Origin: Lantana camara
Taxonomy: Eukaryota; Streptophyta; Magnoliopsida; Lamiales; Verbenaceae
Length of the DNA: 64,000 bases
NCBI GenBank assembly: GCA_037501455.1
Contig: CM074855.1
Span: 54,629,001 to 54,693,000 of the forward strand
Direction: 5' to 3'
Shown: piece after piece, positions 27,401-38,200 of the stretch
Layout of the letters: the number at the start of each line of letters is the position of its first letter
Numbering within the stretch: the first letter of the stretch is position 1
Program-made: the position numbers and the translations under genes
The notes under the pieces: generated by a model
Database searches by the model: none
What the model was told of the DNA's origin: nothing
What the model saw: the letters and a program-made list of their open reading frames with translations, nothing else

Positions 27401-30400
27401 CATAATAAGGAGAAATAACTTAAAAACATTTCATAAAGATGAAATCTCTACATATATTGTTAGAAGCACATGTAATTACGAGAAAGTGATTAAATATTTC
27501 GGGAAAACACAAGTTCAAATCTGATCCCAACTTAATATTACAATGTATTAAATCATAAATCGAATAATGAGGAACGAGAGGGTTATTATTTCTGAAGTAT
27601 CAGTTCTTAAAATTGAAGTACTGAAAACAGAAATTGAAGTATTGTTGCATTTAGCATAGAGTTTGAATATTCGAAAATAAGGTGTTCCAACACAATAAGA
27701 TTATTGGAGCATTAAATTGAGATTCAGTGAAAACTAGGTGTCTATTCGTAAAGGGCGAACTATGATTATCCAATAACAAGGTGTTCATCGGATATATCGA
27801 AATAACGAGTTTCATTGCTTCAAAAGTACTAATTCGTAAAATTGGGATATATATATATGCATAATAAGGAGAAATAACTTAAAAACATTTCATAAAGATG
27901 AAATCTCTACATATATTGTTAGAAACACTTGTAATTAAGAGAAAGTGATTAAATATTTTGGGAAAACAGAAGTTCAAATTTGATCCTAACTTAATAATAC
28001 AATGTATTAAATCAAAAATCGAATAATGAAGAACGAGAGGGTCATTATTTCTGAAGTATCAGTTCGTAAGATTGAAGTACTGAAAACAGAAATTGAAGTA
28101 TTGTTGCATTTAACATAGAGTTTGAATATTCGAAAATAAGGTGTTCCAACACAATACAATTATTGGAGCATTAAATTGAGATTCAGTGAAACCTAGGTGT
28201 CTATTCGTAAAGGGCGAAGTATGATTATCCGATAACAAGGTGTTCTTCGGATATTTCGAAATAACGAGTGTCATTGCTTCAATAGTATTAATTCGTAAAA
28301 TTGGGATATGTATATGCATAATAAGGAGAAATAACTTAAAAACATTTCATAAAGATGAAATCTCTACATATATTGTTAGAAGCACATGTAATTACGAGAA
28401 AGTGATTAAATATTTCGGGAAAACACAAGTTCAAATCTGATCCCAACTTAATATTACAATGTATTAAATCATAAATCGAATAATGAGGAACGAGAGGGTT
28501 ATTATTTCTGAAGTATCAGTTCTTAAAATTGAAGTACTGAAAACAGAAATTGAAGTATTGTTGCATTTAGCATAGAGTTTGAATATTCGAAAATAAGGTG
28601 TTCCAACACAATACGATTATTGAGGCATTAAATTGAGATTCAGTGAAAACTAGGTGTCTATTCGTAAAGGGCGAAGTATGATTATCCGATAACAAGGTGT
28701 CCATCGGATATTTCGAAATAATGAGTGTCATTACTTCAAAAGTATTAATTCATAAAATTGGGATATGTATATGCATAATAAGGAGAAATAACTTAAAAAC
28801 ATTTCATAAAGATGAAATCTCTACATATATTGTTAGAAACACTTGTAATTACGAGAAAGTGATGAAATATTTAGGGAAAACACAAGTTCTAATTTGATCC
28901 CAACATAATATTACAATGTATTAAATCATAAATCGAATAACTAAGAACGAGAGCGTCATTATTTCTTAAGTATCAGTTCATAAAATTGAAGTACTGAAAA
29001 CAGAAATTGAAGTATTGTTGCATTTAGCATAGAGTTTGAATATTCGAAAATAAGGTGTTCCAACACAATACGATTATTGGAGCATTAAATTGAGATTCAG
29101 TGAAACCTAGGTGTCTCTTCGTAAAGGGCGAAGTATAATTATCCGATAACAAGGTGTTCTTCGGATATTTCGAAATAACGAGTGTCATTGCTTCAAAAGT
29201 ATTAATTCGTAAAATTAGGATATGTATATGCATAATAAGGAGAAATAACTTAAAAACATTTCATAAAGATGAAATCTCTACATATATTGTTAGAAACATT
29301 TGTAATTACGAGAAAGTGATGAAATATTTAGGGAAAACACAAGTTCAAATTTGATCCCAACATAATAATACAATGTATTAAATCATAAATCGAATAACGA
29401 AGAACGAGAGCGTTATTATTTCTTAACTATCAGTTCGTAAAATTGAAGTACTGAAAACAGAAATTGAAGTATTGTTGCATTTAACATAGAGTATGAATAT
29501 TCGAAAATAAGGTGTTCCAACACAATACGATTATTGGAGCATTAAATTGAGATTCAGTGAAACCTAGGTGTCTATTCGTAAAGGGCGAAGTATGATTATC
29601 CGATAACAAGGTGTTCATCGGATATTTCGAAACAACGAGTGTCATCGCTTCAATAGTATTAATTCGTAAAATTGGGATATGTATATGCATAATAAGGAGA
29701 AATAACTTAAAAACATTTCATAAAGATGAAATCTCTACATATATTGTTAGAAGCACATGTAATTACGAGAAAGTGATTAAATATTTCGGTAAAACACAAG
29801 TTCAAATTTGATCCCAACTTAATATTACAATGTATTAAATCATAAATCGAATAATGAAGAACGAGAGGGTCATTATTTCTGAAGTATCAGTTCGTAAAAT
29901 TGATGTACCGAAAACAGAAATTGAAGTTTTCTTGCATTTAACATAGAGTTTGAATATTCGAAAATAAGGTGTTCCAACACAATACGATTATTGGAGCATT
30001 AAATTGAGATTCAGTGAAACATAGGTGTCTATTCGTCAAGGGCGAACTATGATTATCCAATAACAAGGTGTTCATCGGATATATCGAAATAACGAGTTTC
30101 ATTGCTTCAAAAGTATTAATTCGTAAAATTGGGATATGTATATGCATAATAAGGAGAAATAACTTAAAAACATTTCATAAAGATGAAATCTCTACATATA
30201 TTGTTAGAAACACTTGTAATTACGAGAAAGTGATTAAATATTTCGGGAAAACAGAAGTTCAAATTTTATCCTAACTTAATATTACAATGTATTAAATCAA
30301 AAATCGAATAATGAAGAACGAGAGGGTCATTATTTCTGAAGTATCAGTTCGTAAGATTGAAGTACTGAAAACAGAAATTGAAGTATTGTTGCATTTAACA

Positions 30401-30991
30401 TAGAGTTTGAATATTCGAAAATAAGGTGTTCCAACACAATACGATTATTGGAGCATTAAATTGAGATTCCGTGAAACCTAGGTGTCTATTCGTAAAGGGC
30501 GAAGTATGATTATCCGATAACAAGGTGTTCATCGGATATTTCGAAACAACGAGTGTCATCGTATCAAAAGTATTAATTCGTAAAATTGGGATATGTATAT
30601 GCATAATAAGGAGAAATAACTTAAAAACATTTCATAAAGATGAAATCTCTACATATATTATTAGAAACATTTGCAATTACGAGAAAGTGATTAAATATTT
30701 CGGGAAAACAGAAGTTCAAATTTGATCCTAACTTAATATTACAATGTATTAAATCAAAAATCGAATAATGATGAACGAGAGGGTCATTATTTCTGAAGTA
30801 TCAGTTCGTAAGATTGAAGTACTGAAAACAGATATTGAAGTAATGTTGCATCTAACATAGAGTTTGAATATTCGAAAATAAGGTGTTCCAACACAATACG
30901 ATTATTGGAGCATTAAATTGAGATTCAGTGAAACCTAGGTGTCTATTGGTAAAGGGCGAAGTATGATTATCCGATAACAAGGTGTTCTTCG
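24452..30991 (+). repeat. Mixed-class satellite segment left of the insertion
   Basis: Fourteen complete monomers and the first 140 bp of a split one, in the order I-F-M-F-I-F-M-chimera-F-M-F-T-I-T, then the split F. The monomer at 27651-28109 is a chimera: M-type up to GTAAAGGGCGAA near 27757, I-type from CTATGATTATCC on, with a TA expansion near 27850. The last 2 kb (about 29000-30991) resembles 52900-55778 on the other side of the element. Confidence 0.75.
30987..30991 (+). other. Target-site duplication, left copy (CTTCG)
   Basis: The five bases CTTCG before the 5' LTR are repeated directly after the 3' LTR. Joining GGTGTTCTTCG on the left to GATATTTCG on the right rebuilds a normal F-class monomer, so the duplication is genuine. 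Five bp is the usual length for copia integrases. Confidence 0.95.
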
Positions 30992-32140
30992 TGTTAGGAA
31001 TAGTGCCCTAGAAAGCCGATTGTATATCCGCTTTGTGCTTTTCCTTATTGTAATCACAGACAATCTTTGAATAAAATAACGAATTGAGGCAACACTTCTT
31101 TATATGCTCTTGTTTGGTATGCGTTTACTTTTGCTGTGCATGTATGAGAACTCCCCTAATCCTGATGACTTTTAGGACTCTACCATTTAGGTGAAATGGT
31201 TCATGAAACGAGCCCTATATCACATAAGTCATGATTAGTAAAATACTCCAAGCCGATGAGTCCTACAGACAGTGGGAGTGTCAACCTGACTCCTCTAAGG
31301 CTTGCTTGTGGGATCACGCCCTTAAGAAGGACCACCTTGTTTCATGGAGGTGCAAAGTGTATAGTTAATACGTGCGTGATACATGAGGGTGCTTACTTTA
31401 ATAAGTAAGTTCACTGAGGTGCCCCGTGTGAGAACATTCCTAAATGGGAAAGGAAGTTTCTATTTCAGGAAATGGAAACTTCCAGATTAGGAAATATCTC
31501 ACGAGTCATTGATGTGATTAATTGATCCTTAGACTTGAGGTTCCTTGTCACTTTATGAGTTAACTCTGTAGTCTTTGGTATAAGCTTTAAAGGGTGTCGC
31601 CTTAGACAACTGATTCAAGGCTTATGCTGGGGCTGCACAAGTGATTCATGAAAGTGAATGAGAATCAAGAAAGGACCTACACTTGCATTTGCAAGGTGAT
31701 CTCTTATTGTGTAAGTCATTCATATGCCATATGGAGTCCTTGGCCAAGGCAGTAGATCAAGACATCAAGAAAAGGGTTTCTTGGATTGAGATCAAATGGA
31801 TATGAAATGCACTTAGCTTTAAGACCGGATTATTAGGGTTCTGATTATTCCCTTGCCCTAGATCTTGGTTGAGAGATAGTAAGTAGGAGGATTGTATCTC
31901 ACATGATTCAATGACTTAAAGGTTCTGTCGAATCCGAACATTCCAATTCAGCTAGGGGTTAAACACCTGTTGCTAGACTATGGTCGTTTAATCTGTGGAC
32001 TGATTAATTAATTAGTGAATTAATTAATTGGGGTCACTGCTAATTGAATTGAGAACCTAGAGGGTCACACACAACAACTTGGTTGCATGAGTTGAGGCTT
32101 GAAAATGATTAAACGAGTTAATCGGACCAAGAGGGTTCCA

Positions 32141-32208
32141 CACGTGTGAATTCACACGTGTGGATCACGTGAGTGACACGTGTCACTGTGACACGTGTCG
32201 CACACGTG
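32141..32208. promoter_or_regulatory. Cluster of six CACGTG motifs in 5' LTR U3
   Basis: CACGTG occurs at 32141, 32155, 32166, 32177, 32192 and 32203. The first two lie in a perfect 26-bp palindrome at 32138-32163, and the fourth lies in the 14-bp palindrome GTGACACGTGTCAC. CACGTG is the plant G-box, bound by bZIP and bHLH factors, and the ACACGTGTC forms resemble abscisic-acid response elements. The cluster is 340-400 bp upstream of the TATA box. A promoter role is inferred from this position and density. Confidence 0.6.
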
Positions 32209-32237
32209 TATATATATATATATATTATATATATATT
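32209..32237. repeat. TA microsatellite in 5' LTR
   Basis: A run of alternating TA broken by one ATTA follows the CACGTG cluster, then the sequence continues AT-rich with TTAATTAATT motifs to about 32350. The same length is present in the 3' LTR at 40415-40443, which for a slippage-prone tract fits a very recent insertion. Confidence 0.8.
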
Positions 32238-32546
32238 AAATAATTAATTAGTTAATTATTTAATAGACTTTGGTTTAATTTTGAATTAAGAAGAAAGTCT
32301 AATTTTGGAGAAAATAATCTAGTTAATTAATTATGAATTAATTAATTAGATAAAATAAGTTATTTATTTTATAATAAATAAAGTATAAAATTATCCAAAA
32401 ATAGTTTGGATATTTTTAAGCTCTCTTCAAAGTTGACTAGAATTAGAATTCAAAGTCAAGGTTGAAAATACTTGATCCTCAAGTAATAGGAGAGAGGGAC
32501 CAAAATCCTAGCCCATAAAGGACTAGGAATTTCGGCACCCCCTTGC

Positions 32547-32556
32547 CTATATATAG
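32547..32556 (+). promoter_or_regulatory. TATA box of the 5' LTR
   Basis: CTATATATAG is a close match to the plant TATA consensus, in a suitable place between the U3 motif cluster and U5. Transcription would be expected to start about 25-35 bp downstream, near 32580, inside or just after a near-palindrome at 32556-32573. The start site is inferred. Confidence 0.65.
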
Positions 32557-32834
32557 GGGAGTTCGAGCTCCCCTTTAGGGCTAATAGACAATTCTTGGTT
32601 CATGTGTTGAACACCTTCCTTTCTCCAAGATTAAATTAAACCCTAGGTTAAGCCTAAACACTAACTAGAGAACTAGCATCCTTACTAGTTAGATTGTGAT
32701 CAAGTTGGTGGACTTTCTCTAGAGACTTCAAGTTAGAAGTTTGAAGATTCGAGCTTTACCAAGGAGAGGGGATCAAGCCGCGTGAAGAGCGTTCTTGGGT
32801 GGCTTGAAACGCTTCAAGAAAGAATAAAAGAAAA

Positions 32835-32840
32835 GTAAGT
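32835..32840 (+). other. Candidate splice donor in U5
   Basis: AAAAGTAAGTTTTT contains a strong plant 5' splice-site core, GTAAGT. It lies downstream of the expected transcription start and upstream of the primer-binding site. Used with an acceptor near 35226 it would remove almost the whole leader. This is sequence resemblance only. Confidence 0.35.
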
Positions 32841-32944
32841 TTTTCTATCTTTACGAATTTGGTTACACGATTGCGAGTTCAAGGTCCTTTTGTTGGGAAA
32901 AATTTTTAAATTCCGCTGCTTTCTGATTCGTGTTTTCCAACAAG

Positions 32945-32958
32945 TGGTATCAGAGCCA
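32945..32958 (+). other. Primer-binding site (initiator tRNA-Met)
   Basis: TGGTATCAGAGCCA begins two bases after the 5' LTR. It is complementary to the 3' end of plant initiator tRNA-Met, the standard primer for minus-strand synthesis in plant copia elements. Confidence 0.93.
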
Positions 32959-33225
32959 CCTCGTTAATCGTGTTTCTGATTCGTCTCAATTATTCTGAAT
33001 TTGGTAGAAATTCTTAGGCTTAGATGCGAATTAGGTATTCATGAGTTCTTTTAGAAAGCCTGAATTACGAAACTGTAATTTTTCCTGAATTTCTAAAACT
33101 GTTTTCTCAAATCGTGTTTTTGAAAAATTGTTTTAGTTGAAATTTGTTTAAATCGAATTTTTTAATTTTGGATTGAAACGGGTTTTGGAGAAACCCGGAA
33201 ATACGAAACGGGACACGAAAAGAAT

Positions 33226-33560
33226 GGGATTGGGCGTGCTAGCACGTCGCACGCCCAAACCCCATTACCGCCGCCCAGCCCTCCCGCATCCGCGCGGGAG
33301 GCCTCCCCGCCCGCCTAGGCGCCCTGCTCGCCTGTCCCGCAACCGTGCGGGACAGCCGCCTGCTCCTCCCGCAACCGCGCGGGAGCGCCCGCCCAGGGAT
33401 GGGCGGGACTGCCTGCCCGCGCCGCACATCTGCGCGCAAGGGCGCGCCTGGCGCGCGCACTCTGGCGGCAATCGCTGCCGGCTGTGCGCAGCGCTGGCGC
33501 GCGCCTAGCGCGCGCTCCTGCACGGCGGGCGGGCGATCCCGCGTCATGCCGGGCCCGTGC
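33226..33560. other. GC-rich hairpin block in leader
   Basis: This block contrasts sharply with the AT-rich sequence on both sides. It contains four successive inverted repeats with a CCCGC...GCGGG stem: 33281-33300, 33333-33354, 33366-33385 and 33388-33407. The first three share the form CCCGCANCCGNGCGGG, so they look like diverged copies of one hairpin. After them come alternating GCGCGC tracts (33430-33520). Origin could be a captured host segment or an expanded element-specific RNA structure; I cannot tell which. Confidence 0.7.
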
Positions 33561-33981
33561 ATTCGTGTTTTCGTGTTTCGTGTTTTTCGGTCCGAAAAAT
33601 CCCGATTTAATTTTATTTTAATTTTATCTTTTAAAATCAGTTTTGGTAAAATAAAATTATTTTAAAATTTTGATTAAATTGGGATTTTTGAGAAATTAAA
33701 GCGATTTGGTTTTTTGGAAAAATTATGAATATTATTTTCTGAAAATAATGAAAGAATAAAATTATTAATTTTGGAAATTAATTGGAATTTTATTAGTTTA
33801 ATGTTTTTCGGGTTTTATTGAAAAGGCTCTTGAACAAGAATTGCATCTAAGTCGTGTTTTGAGTCATTAGGACTTGAAACGAGAATTTTAATTTATTGGC
33901 TAAATTTAAATTCTCGCAAAAGCATGTTAGGTGATCATGGGTTTAGATCTATGTATGGTTTTAATTTATGCACATGAATGG

Positions 33982-34047
33982 TTTCAATTGGGGTTGGAGC
34001 CCTATAGTTGCGTTTTTCAATTGAGGTTGGAGCCTCACTTATGTGCG
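33982..34047. repeat. 33-bp tandem repeat in leader
   Basis: Two adjoining imperfect copies of a 33-bp unit beginning TTCAATTGRGGTTGGAGCC. The second half of the unit is diverged. No function is apparent. Confidence 0.6.
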
Positions 34048-34734
34048 TACTGTTATGTGATTTATTATGTGGCTTTCCATATTACTGTTTTTGAGGCCGG
34101 GGTATGCCCCGTGTAATTGTCTAAGGCCAATATGAAGATTGAGCCTTATTACTTTATGTCTTTTTCTTTTTATTGTAATTTGAGAGTAGAGATAGGTGGT
34201 GAGGTTTTATTTTCATTTTGGAGACAATGCACCCATGGAGTAAGATGGACCACATTCAAGTGACAAGGAGGCCATAAGTGAAGACCCCTCAAAATGTTAG
34301 GGAGGGGAATCTCAATTGTTAAATGTAATAGAGATAGGGCTCGTATTTTGTTACCGCTTTCCCTTATGTGATTTGAACTGTTTATGTGGCATGTATGTTA
34401 GAACTTGTGATTGTGGAGTGGCTCCCACATATCACGCATAAGATAGGTAGAACCCATGATCATTACATGTTAGTATCATGCTAGGACATGTTATCTGTTT
34501 ATGTGCTTGTTTGAAATGCATTTAAGTGTACTTGCATTAATCAAGACTAATAAAATTGGATAACATATATGTTGGTGAGGTCGAACCGGACAACTCTCCG
34601 GTTGATTCGAAAATTCCCATTAAATATTAAGCTAATTTCGAACAAATAGGTGTTTAATTCGAGATGCAAGTTTTGAATTAAATTCCTAGCATTCCATCAA
34701 TAGGTTTTAAGTTTAGTAAGTAAAGCTAGTTATT

Positions 34735-35054
34735 GTCCGCGAGTCGTGGGATAGCTAGTGGAGCTTACTAGTTCTTAGTTACCTAATTGATCATTTTAAA
34801 TGATCAATATTTCGTGGTCAATTTTGGCAAGGGCGATGTCCGCGAGTCGTGGGTCGTTCGAACTAAGTTTTGGTCATGATCTTATGATTGATGGGTCTAG
34901 CTTAACACCTAAGTAAATATGGATGTCGCACGAGTCGTGGGTCCATATTGAAAGATAGGTGATGCAAAAACAATTACTGAGAGTTCTAAAGGTGTTAGAA
35001 TTGGTAAGTTGTACCTACCTAGGGTTCTTACTTAGAATGTCCGCGAGTCGTGGG
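34735..35054 (+). repeat. Four-copy GTCCGCGAGTCGTGGG motif
   Basis: The 16-bp motif is exact at 34735-34750, 34838-34853 and 35039-35054. A fourth, diverged copy, GTCGCACGAGTCGTGGG, is at 34925-34941. Spacings of 103, 87 and 114 bp are irregular, and the sequence between copies is not obviously repeated. Such conservation inside otherwise unique AT-rich leader suggests selection or recent spread within the leader. Confidence 0.8.
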
Positions 35055-35224
35055 TTCGAGGTAAAATGCCTAGGATCTTAGTACCCATTGGGAAACATGT
35101 TCCTCTTAGATCTTTGGGAATTCTAGATCTTTGAAAAACAGTGGGAGCTACAATAGATTAAAGACCTTATCTTTTGTATATCGTTATAATTCAGCATGCT
35201 CACTAGTTCTCTGTTTCACCATTT

Positions 35225-35226
35225 AG
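35225..35226 (+). other. Candidate splice acceptor before gag
   Basis: A pyrimidine-rich stretch (CTCTGTTTCACCATTTAG) ends in AG at 35226, 34 bp before the gag ATG. No ATG lies between this AG and the gag start. Joined to the U5 donor it would define an intron of 2392 bp. Unproven. Confidence 0.35.
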
Positions 35227-35260
35227 GTCGTAGATTCTGTGATTCTCTACGTGTTTTGAA

Positions 35261-38200
35261 ATGGCAACCAAAAACCCTCTTGTATCGATCCTCGAGTCAA
35301 ACAAGTTGACTGGTCCCAACTATTCTGATTGGCTGAGGAATCTAAAAATCATTTTAGATTCTGAGAAGAGAACTTATGTTCTCTTCGAAGGGGAGCCTAC
35401 TCCTGAAGGGGAGGCTCCCACTCGGGCCGAGCGGGACGCGATTCAGAAGTGGAAGGATGATAATCTCCAAGCCCGTTGTCTTATGTTGGCTAACATGTCT
35501 CCGGACTTGCAAAGACAACATGAGGCCATGGAATTTGCTTGGGAGATTTACGACCACTTAGAGCAACTTTACCGCCCTCATGAACGTGTTACAAGGTATA
35601 ACACTTCAAAGGAATTATTCCACTTGAGAATGAGGGAAGGTTCAAGTGTCCATGAATATGGACTCAAGTTTCTTGCCCTTACTGAGAAACTTGCCTCCAT
35701 GGACATGCCGCTGAAAGATGAGCTTTCAGTGGATCTGTTGCTAGCTTCGCTCCCACCATCATTCAACCCATTTGTCCTTAACTTCAACATGAATCATGCT
35801 GGTGCTACTGTAGCTGAGCTGATTAGTCAGCTTGTGACTGCTGAAAGCACGATCAAGAAGGACAATAAGGTTTTGATGGTGAATGCTCCATCTTCCTCTT
35901 CTGGGCCTTCTAAAGGTAAGGGCAAGAAAGCCCAAAAGAAGAAGAAGAAACCCCTTAGGCCCACTGGTGGCATTTCGAAGGGGAAGGCCCAAAAGAAGAA
36001 GCGTGATCAGAAAGAGGATGTTTGCTTCCATTGTGGCAAAGCGGGACATTGGAGGAGAAACTGCCCAGAGTACAAGGCTACTCTAAAGAAAGGTATCTTT
36101 CTCGTTGAAGTAAATCTTTCTATTAATTCTAGTTCTTGGGTACTTGATACCGGTTGTGGAACTCATATCTGTAATGATGTACAGATGCTAAGTGAAGTCC
36201 AACAACTCAAAGAAGGAGAATGTGTCTTGAAGATCGGCGATGGCTCAAACGTTGAAGCTCGAGCTTTAGGCACAATTAGATTAGATTTAGGTAGTTTTGA
36301 GTTAGTATTAAACAAAGTCCTTTATGTACCGAGCATTATTCGTAATATAATTTCAGTTCCAATATTAGATTGCGAAGGTTATGAAACTTATATTAAGAAT
36401 GGTAAATACTTTATCAAACGGAACAACTCTTCCGTTCATATCGGTACTCTAAGTAATGGACTTTACCTAACTCAAAATATCAATATTATGAATATACAAC
36501 GAGAAACAAAGCGTAAGAGAGATGACAAAGTTTCAGCTCCCTTATGGCACGCTAGATTAGGACACATTTCCAAGAACAGAATTAGCAAGATAAACACTTT
36601 AGGATCATTCTCTGAAAATGATCTCAAAGAGTTAACTTCTTGCGAATCCTGTCTCAAAGGAAAAATGTCCAAAGTTCCTTTTAAAGGAACTGTGGAACGT
36701 GCCTCTAAGGTTCTGGATTTGATCCATACTGATGTTTGTGGACCGCTTAGTGTAAGCACAAGAAACAATCATCAGTATTTCATAACCTTCACTGACGACT
36801 TTAGTCGGTATGGTTATGTATACTTAATGAAGTATAAATCTGAAGCTTTTGAGAAATTCTTAGAATTTCAAAAGGAGGTTGAGAACCAAACTGGTCACAA
36901 GATCAAAGCACTTCGATCTGATCGAGGAGGCGAATATCTTAGTGAAGAATTCCTTAATCATCTCAAAGGTAATGGGATTATCTCTCAGTGGACTCCTCCG
37001 GGAACTCCTCAGCTTAATGGAGTTTCTGAGAGAAGGAATCGAACCCTACTTGATATGGTTCGTTCCATGATGAGTTTCACTGACTTACCGCCTTCTTTCT
37101 GGGGTTATGCCCTAGAAAGTGCAGCAAAGATTTTGAATCTTGTTCCCTCTAAGTCAGTCCCTAAAACGCCCTATGAAATGTGGCATGGTAAAATCCCTAG
37201 TTATTCTTACTTAAGAATTTGGGGTTGTCCTGCTTACGTGAAGAGGACAGTGGGAGATAAGTTAGAATCTCGTTCTAACTTATGCTACTTTGTAGGTTAT
37301 CCTAAGGAATCCATAGGATACTACTTCTATGATCAATCTGAACAAAAGGTGTTTGTTTCCAGAAATGCCACTTTTCTTGAGGAACCGTTCCTTAAAGAAA
37401 AGAAAGGCAAGATCATAGAATTAGAAGAAGTACAAAGTGACCCCATACCACCCACTGAAGAAACGTCCCACTCTGATCAACTACAACCAATCACGAATTT
37501 CGATACACATGTAAATCCTCCTCTAAGGCGTTCTGAACGTACTCCTAGACAGCCGGAGAGATGGTATGGATTCTTCCATGAAATCTCTCAAAAGGATAAT
37601 GATCCTTTGACATATAAGGAGGCACTTTCAGATTCTGACTCTGAACAGTGGATAGAAGCCATGAAATCCGAAATGGATTCCATGAACTCCAACCAAGTTT
37701 GGACCTTGGTAGATTTGCCTGATGGGGTCAAACCCATAGGTTGCAAATGGATCTTTAAGAGAAAGCTTGGAGTTGATGGAAGCATTGCAGCCTACAAAGC
37801 AAGACTGGTTGCAAAAGGATTCACTCAAAGACCCGGCGTGGACTTTGACGAAACCTTTTCACCAGTTGCAATGCAAAAGTCTATTCGGATCATGCTTGCC
37901 ATCGCTGCATATTATGACTATGAGATATGGCAAATGGATGTGAAAACTGCCTTTCTCAATGGTAACATTGACAAAGACATTTATATGGAACAACCCATAG
38001 GTTTCACATTCAGTGGGAGTGAGCAAAAGGTTTGCAAACTCCAAAGATCAATCTATGGATTGAAACAGGCTTCTAGGAATTGGAACATTCGATTTGATGA
38101 ATCGGTCAAAGCGTTTGGCTTCATCCAAATTTCGAATGAATCATGTGTGTATAGAAAGGAATTGGAGACCTCAGTGCAATTCTTAGTACTTTATGTTGAT

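Larger units (their letters stand above)
1..30991 (+). repeat. 457-bp satellite array, left part
   Basis: This stretch is a head-to-tail array of about 68 AT-rich monomers, all in the same orientation. Landmarks such as GGGATATGTATATGCATAAT and AATTGAGATTCAGTGAAAC recur every 457 bp. Departures from 457 are small indels: 456 bp near 3559, 6650 and 9497, 450 bp near 16573, 20666 and 23401, 445 bp near 17040 and 23868, and a +2 TA expansion near 27850. Neighbouring monomers differ at a limited set of class-specific sites, which gives higher-order organisation. There is no gene in it; the recurring 66-69 codon frames on both strands are by-products of the repeat. The array begins before the window and is cut at 30991 by the retrotransposon. 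Centromeric or other heterochromatic identity is inference. Confidence 0.97.
30992..32942 (+). repeat. 5' long terminal repeat (1951 bp)
   Basis: Starts with TGTTAGG and ends with CCAACA, the usual TG...CA ends of copia LTRs. It matches 39198-41148 at a constant offset of 8206 bp with no indel seen. The single difference noticed is T at 32562 versus C at 40768. U3 holds a CACGTG cluster, a TA-rich tract and a TATA box. U5 holds AATAAA at 32823-32828 and GTAAGT at 32835-32840. It should drive transcription of the element. Confidence 0.97.
32943..35260 (+). other. Long non-coding leader of the retrotransposon
   Basis: About 2.3 kb separates the 5' LTR from the gag start. It begins with the primer-binding site, then AT-rich sequence, a very GC-rich hairpin block (33226-33560), more AT-rich sequence, a 33-bp tandem repeat (33982-34047), and a four-copy motif (34735-35054). 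Short open frames exist, for example 33173-33508 and 33931-34116, but they have no recognisable domain and the first depends on GC richness. Packaging, dimerisation or translation control are possible roles; none is shown. Confidence 0.8.

Noticed and set aside
1..30991. CRISPR-like regular repeats
   Set aside because: The period is 457 bp with no unique spacers; the whole unit repeats. This is a eukaryotic satellite.
33173..33562. Overlapping arginine/proline/alanine-rich frames in the retrotransposon leader
   Set aside because: GC-rich sequence has few stop codons, so both strands are open. The products are low-complexity and match no family I know.
33931..34116. 61-codon frame with an 11-residue repeat in the leader
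   Set aside because: The repeat follows from the 33-bp DNA tandem. There is no domain, and no sign that it is translated.
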